Shown here one piece after another: positions 5,790 to 6,501 of a stretch of 6,501 nt of DNA. The notes under the pieces are model-generated. The model did not search any database and had not been told where the DNA came from. It was given only the letters and a program-made list of their open reading frames with translations. The stretch is from Haloferacaceae archaeon PL-Br10_E2g29 (GTDB lineage Archaea; Halobacteriota; Halobacteria; Halobacteriales; Haloferacaceae). How positions within the stretch are numbered: the first letter of the stretch is position 1; each line of letters starts with the position of its first letter. The DNA lies in contig LKMS01000087.1 in the NCBI GenBank assembly GCA_001563965.1, positions 1-6,501 on the forward strand, read 5' to 3'. Both the position numbers and the translations under genes were made by a program.

Positions 5790-6501
5790 ATGACACCAAC
5801 GCGCACGCCGACGACGGACGAACAGGTGATGACTGACGGCGAACAGCCGATGACTGACGGCGGGCGGGCCGCAGACGGAGGCAGCGACGTGGAACGCGAC
5901 GACGACGCACAGCACCCCCCCGAGCGCCCGACGGTCCTCGTTCCGCTGGAGGTCCTGGAGGGCGACTCGCTCCCGGTCGGCACGCCGGATCTCCTCGCAA
6001 ACGCGCACGTGGTGCTGCTCGGCTACCACGTGCTCCCCGAACAGACGGCGACCGAACAGGCCCGCGAACAGTTCGGGCAAAAGGCGATGTCGAAGCTCAA
6101 CGAGTTCGTCGACGCGCTCACCGAATCGGGTGCGACCGTCGACACGCGGCTCGTCTTCACCCACGACAGCCAGACCACGATCAACCGGCTCATCTACGAG
6201 TACGACTGTCTCGCGGTGTTGGTACCGAACAGCGTCGAGCGCCTCGACTCCGTCCTCGTCGCGGTGCGGGGAACGGTCGGCATCGGCCGGAACACGCGAC
6301 TCGTCGCCGGACTGTTCGCCGGCACCGACATCGATGTCACGCTGTATCACATCCTCGGCAAAGACGAACTCGAAGATGACGCGGAGACGCTGATGAACGG
6401 GGTGCAAAGCGAACTCGTCGAACGCGGGATGGCGCCCGACACCATCGACGTACTCATCGAAACCCCGTCCGAACAGTCCGCGATCGACGCGATTACAGCA
6501 C
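5790..6501 (+). CDS. Tandem Usp-like protein paired with the permease, C-terminus cut by window edge
   Basis: 237 codons are visible before the right edge. After a disordered acidic N-terminal tail (1-46), a first Usp-like alpha/beta domain runs from PTVLVPLEVLEG (47-58) through ANAHVVLLGYHVLPEQ to DCLAVLVPNSVERLD (139-153). A second begins at SVLVAVRG (154-161), continues LVAGLFAGTDIDVTLYHIL and is cut in its later part. The first domain lacks the glycine-rich phosphate loop of ATP-binding Usp proteins, so it may not bind ATP. Haloarchaeal amino acid permeases are often followed by, or fused to, Usp domains, so a cytoplasmic role in controlling or assembling the transporter is the best inference. 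The one-base gap and GGAG site indicate translational coupling. The N-terminal tail contains a 7-residue tandem duplication. Confidence 0.85.
   Translation, partial: MTPTRTPTTDEQVMTDGEQPMTDGGRAADGGSDVERDDDAQHPPERPTVLVPLEVLEGDSLPVGTPDLLANAHVVLLGYHVLPEQTATEQAREQFGQKAMSKLNEFVDALTESGATVDTRLVFTHDSQTTINRLIYEYDCLAVLVPNSVERLDSVLVAVRGTVGIGRNTRLVAGLFAGTDIDVTLYHILGKDELEDDAETLMNGVQSELVERGMAPDTIDVLIETPSEQSAIDAITA
5820..5861 (+). repeat. Tandem 21-bp duplication in the Usp-like N-terminal tail
   Basis: Two adjacent 21-base units (5820-5840 and 5841-5861) differ at only two bases and encode EQVMTDG and EQPMTDG (residues 11-24). Each contains an in-frame ATG followed by ACTGAC, a common haloarchaeal N-terminus (MTD), so either could look like an alternative start. 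Confidence 0.85.

Noticed and set aside
5327..5983. Minus-strand frames opposite the permease end and Usp start, one with a His-rich run
   Set aside because: The His run is the complement of the repeated ATGGTG codons of the last permease helix (MVMVM). The sense-strand genes explain the region.

Overview
The window reads as a haloarchaeal chromosome segment. It is GC-rich, its predicted proteins are acidic and rich in Asp, Glu, Thr and Ala, and most start codons have a T/A-rich box about 25-27 bases upstream with almost no leader, the pattern of archaeal leaderless transcripts. The genus cannot be fixed from the sequence alone. Coding density is high: seven genes, two of them cut by the window edges, and no gene-free stretch longer than about 160 bases.

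Left block, minus strand (1-1574): an IMPACT/YigZ-family protein running off the left edge, with its own promoter. To its right (upstream on the minus strand) is a two-gene unit: an ACT-domain protein with a possible DNA-binding N-terminus, then a small four-helix membrane protein of unknown function whose preferred start lies one base after the ACT stop. A 159-base divergent gap (1575-1733) separates this block from the next gene and carries an imperfect inverted repeat that could be an operator.

Centre (1734-3641, plus): an orphan membrane sensor histidine kinase with a seven-helix input domain, a PAS domain, HisKA and HATPase_c. Its PAS domain is interrupted by a Thr/Asp-rich insert built partly from three tandem 24-bp units. 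It converges on hisB (3680-4276, minus), which encodes the imidazoleglycerol-phosphate dehydratase of histidine biosynthesis.

Right block, plus strand (4352-6501): an APC-superfamily amino acid permease divergent from hisB across a 75-base gap holding two back-to-back promoters. It is followed after one base by a tandem universal-stress-protein (Usp)-like protein that runs off the right edge. This pair is probably one operon, with the Usp protein likely acting as a cytoplasmic partner or regulator of the transporter.

Several genes touch amino acid metabolism (ACT sensor, hisB, permease), but nothing shows that they form one system. I see no mobile elements, CRISPR arrays, rRNA or tRNA genes. 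The less ordinary items are the expanding repeat inside the kinase PAS domain, the duplicated start-codon-bearing repeat at the N-terminus of the Usp gene, and the possible operator at 1645-1667. I found no convincing previously undescribed system.
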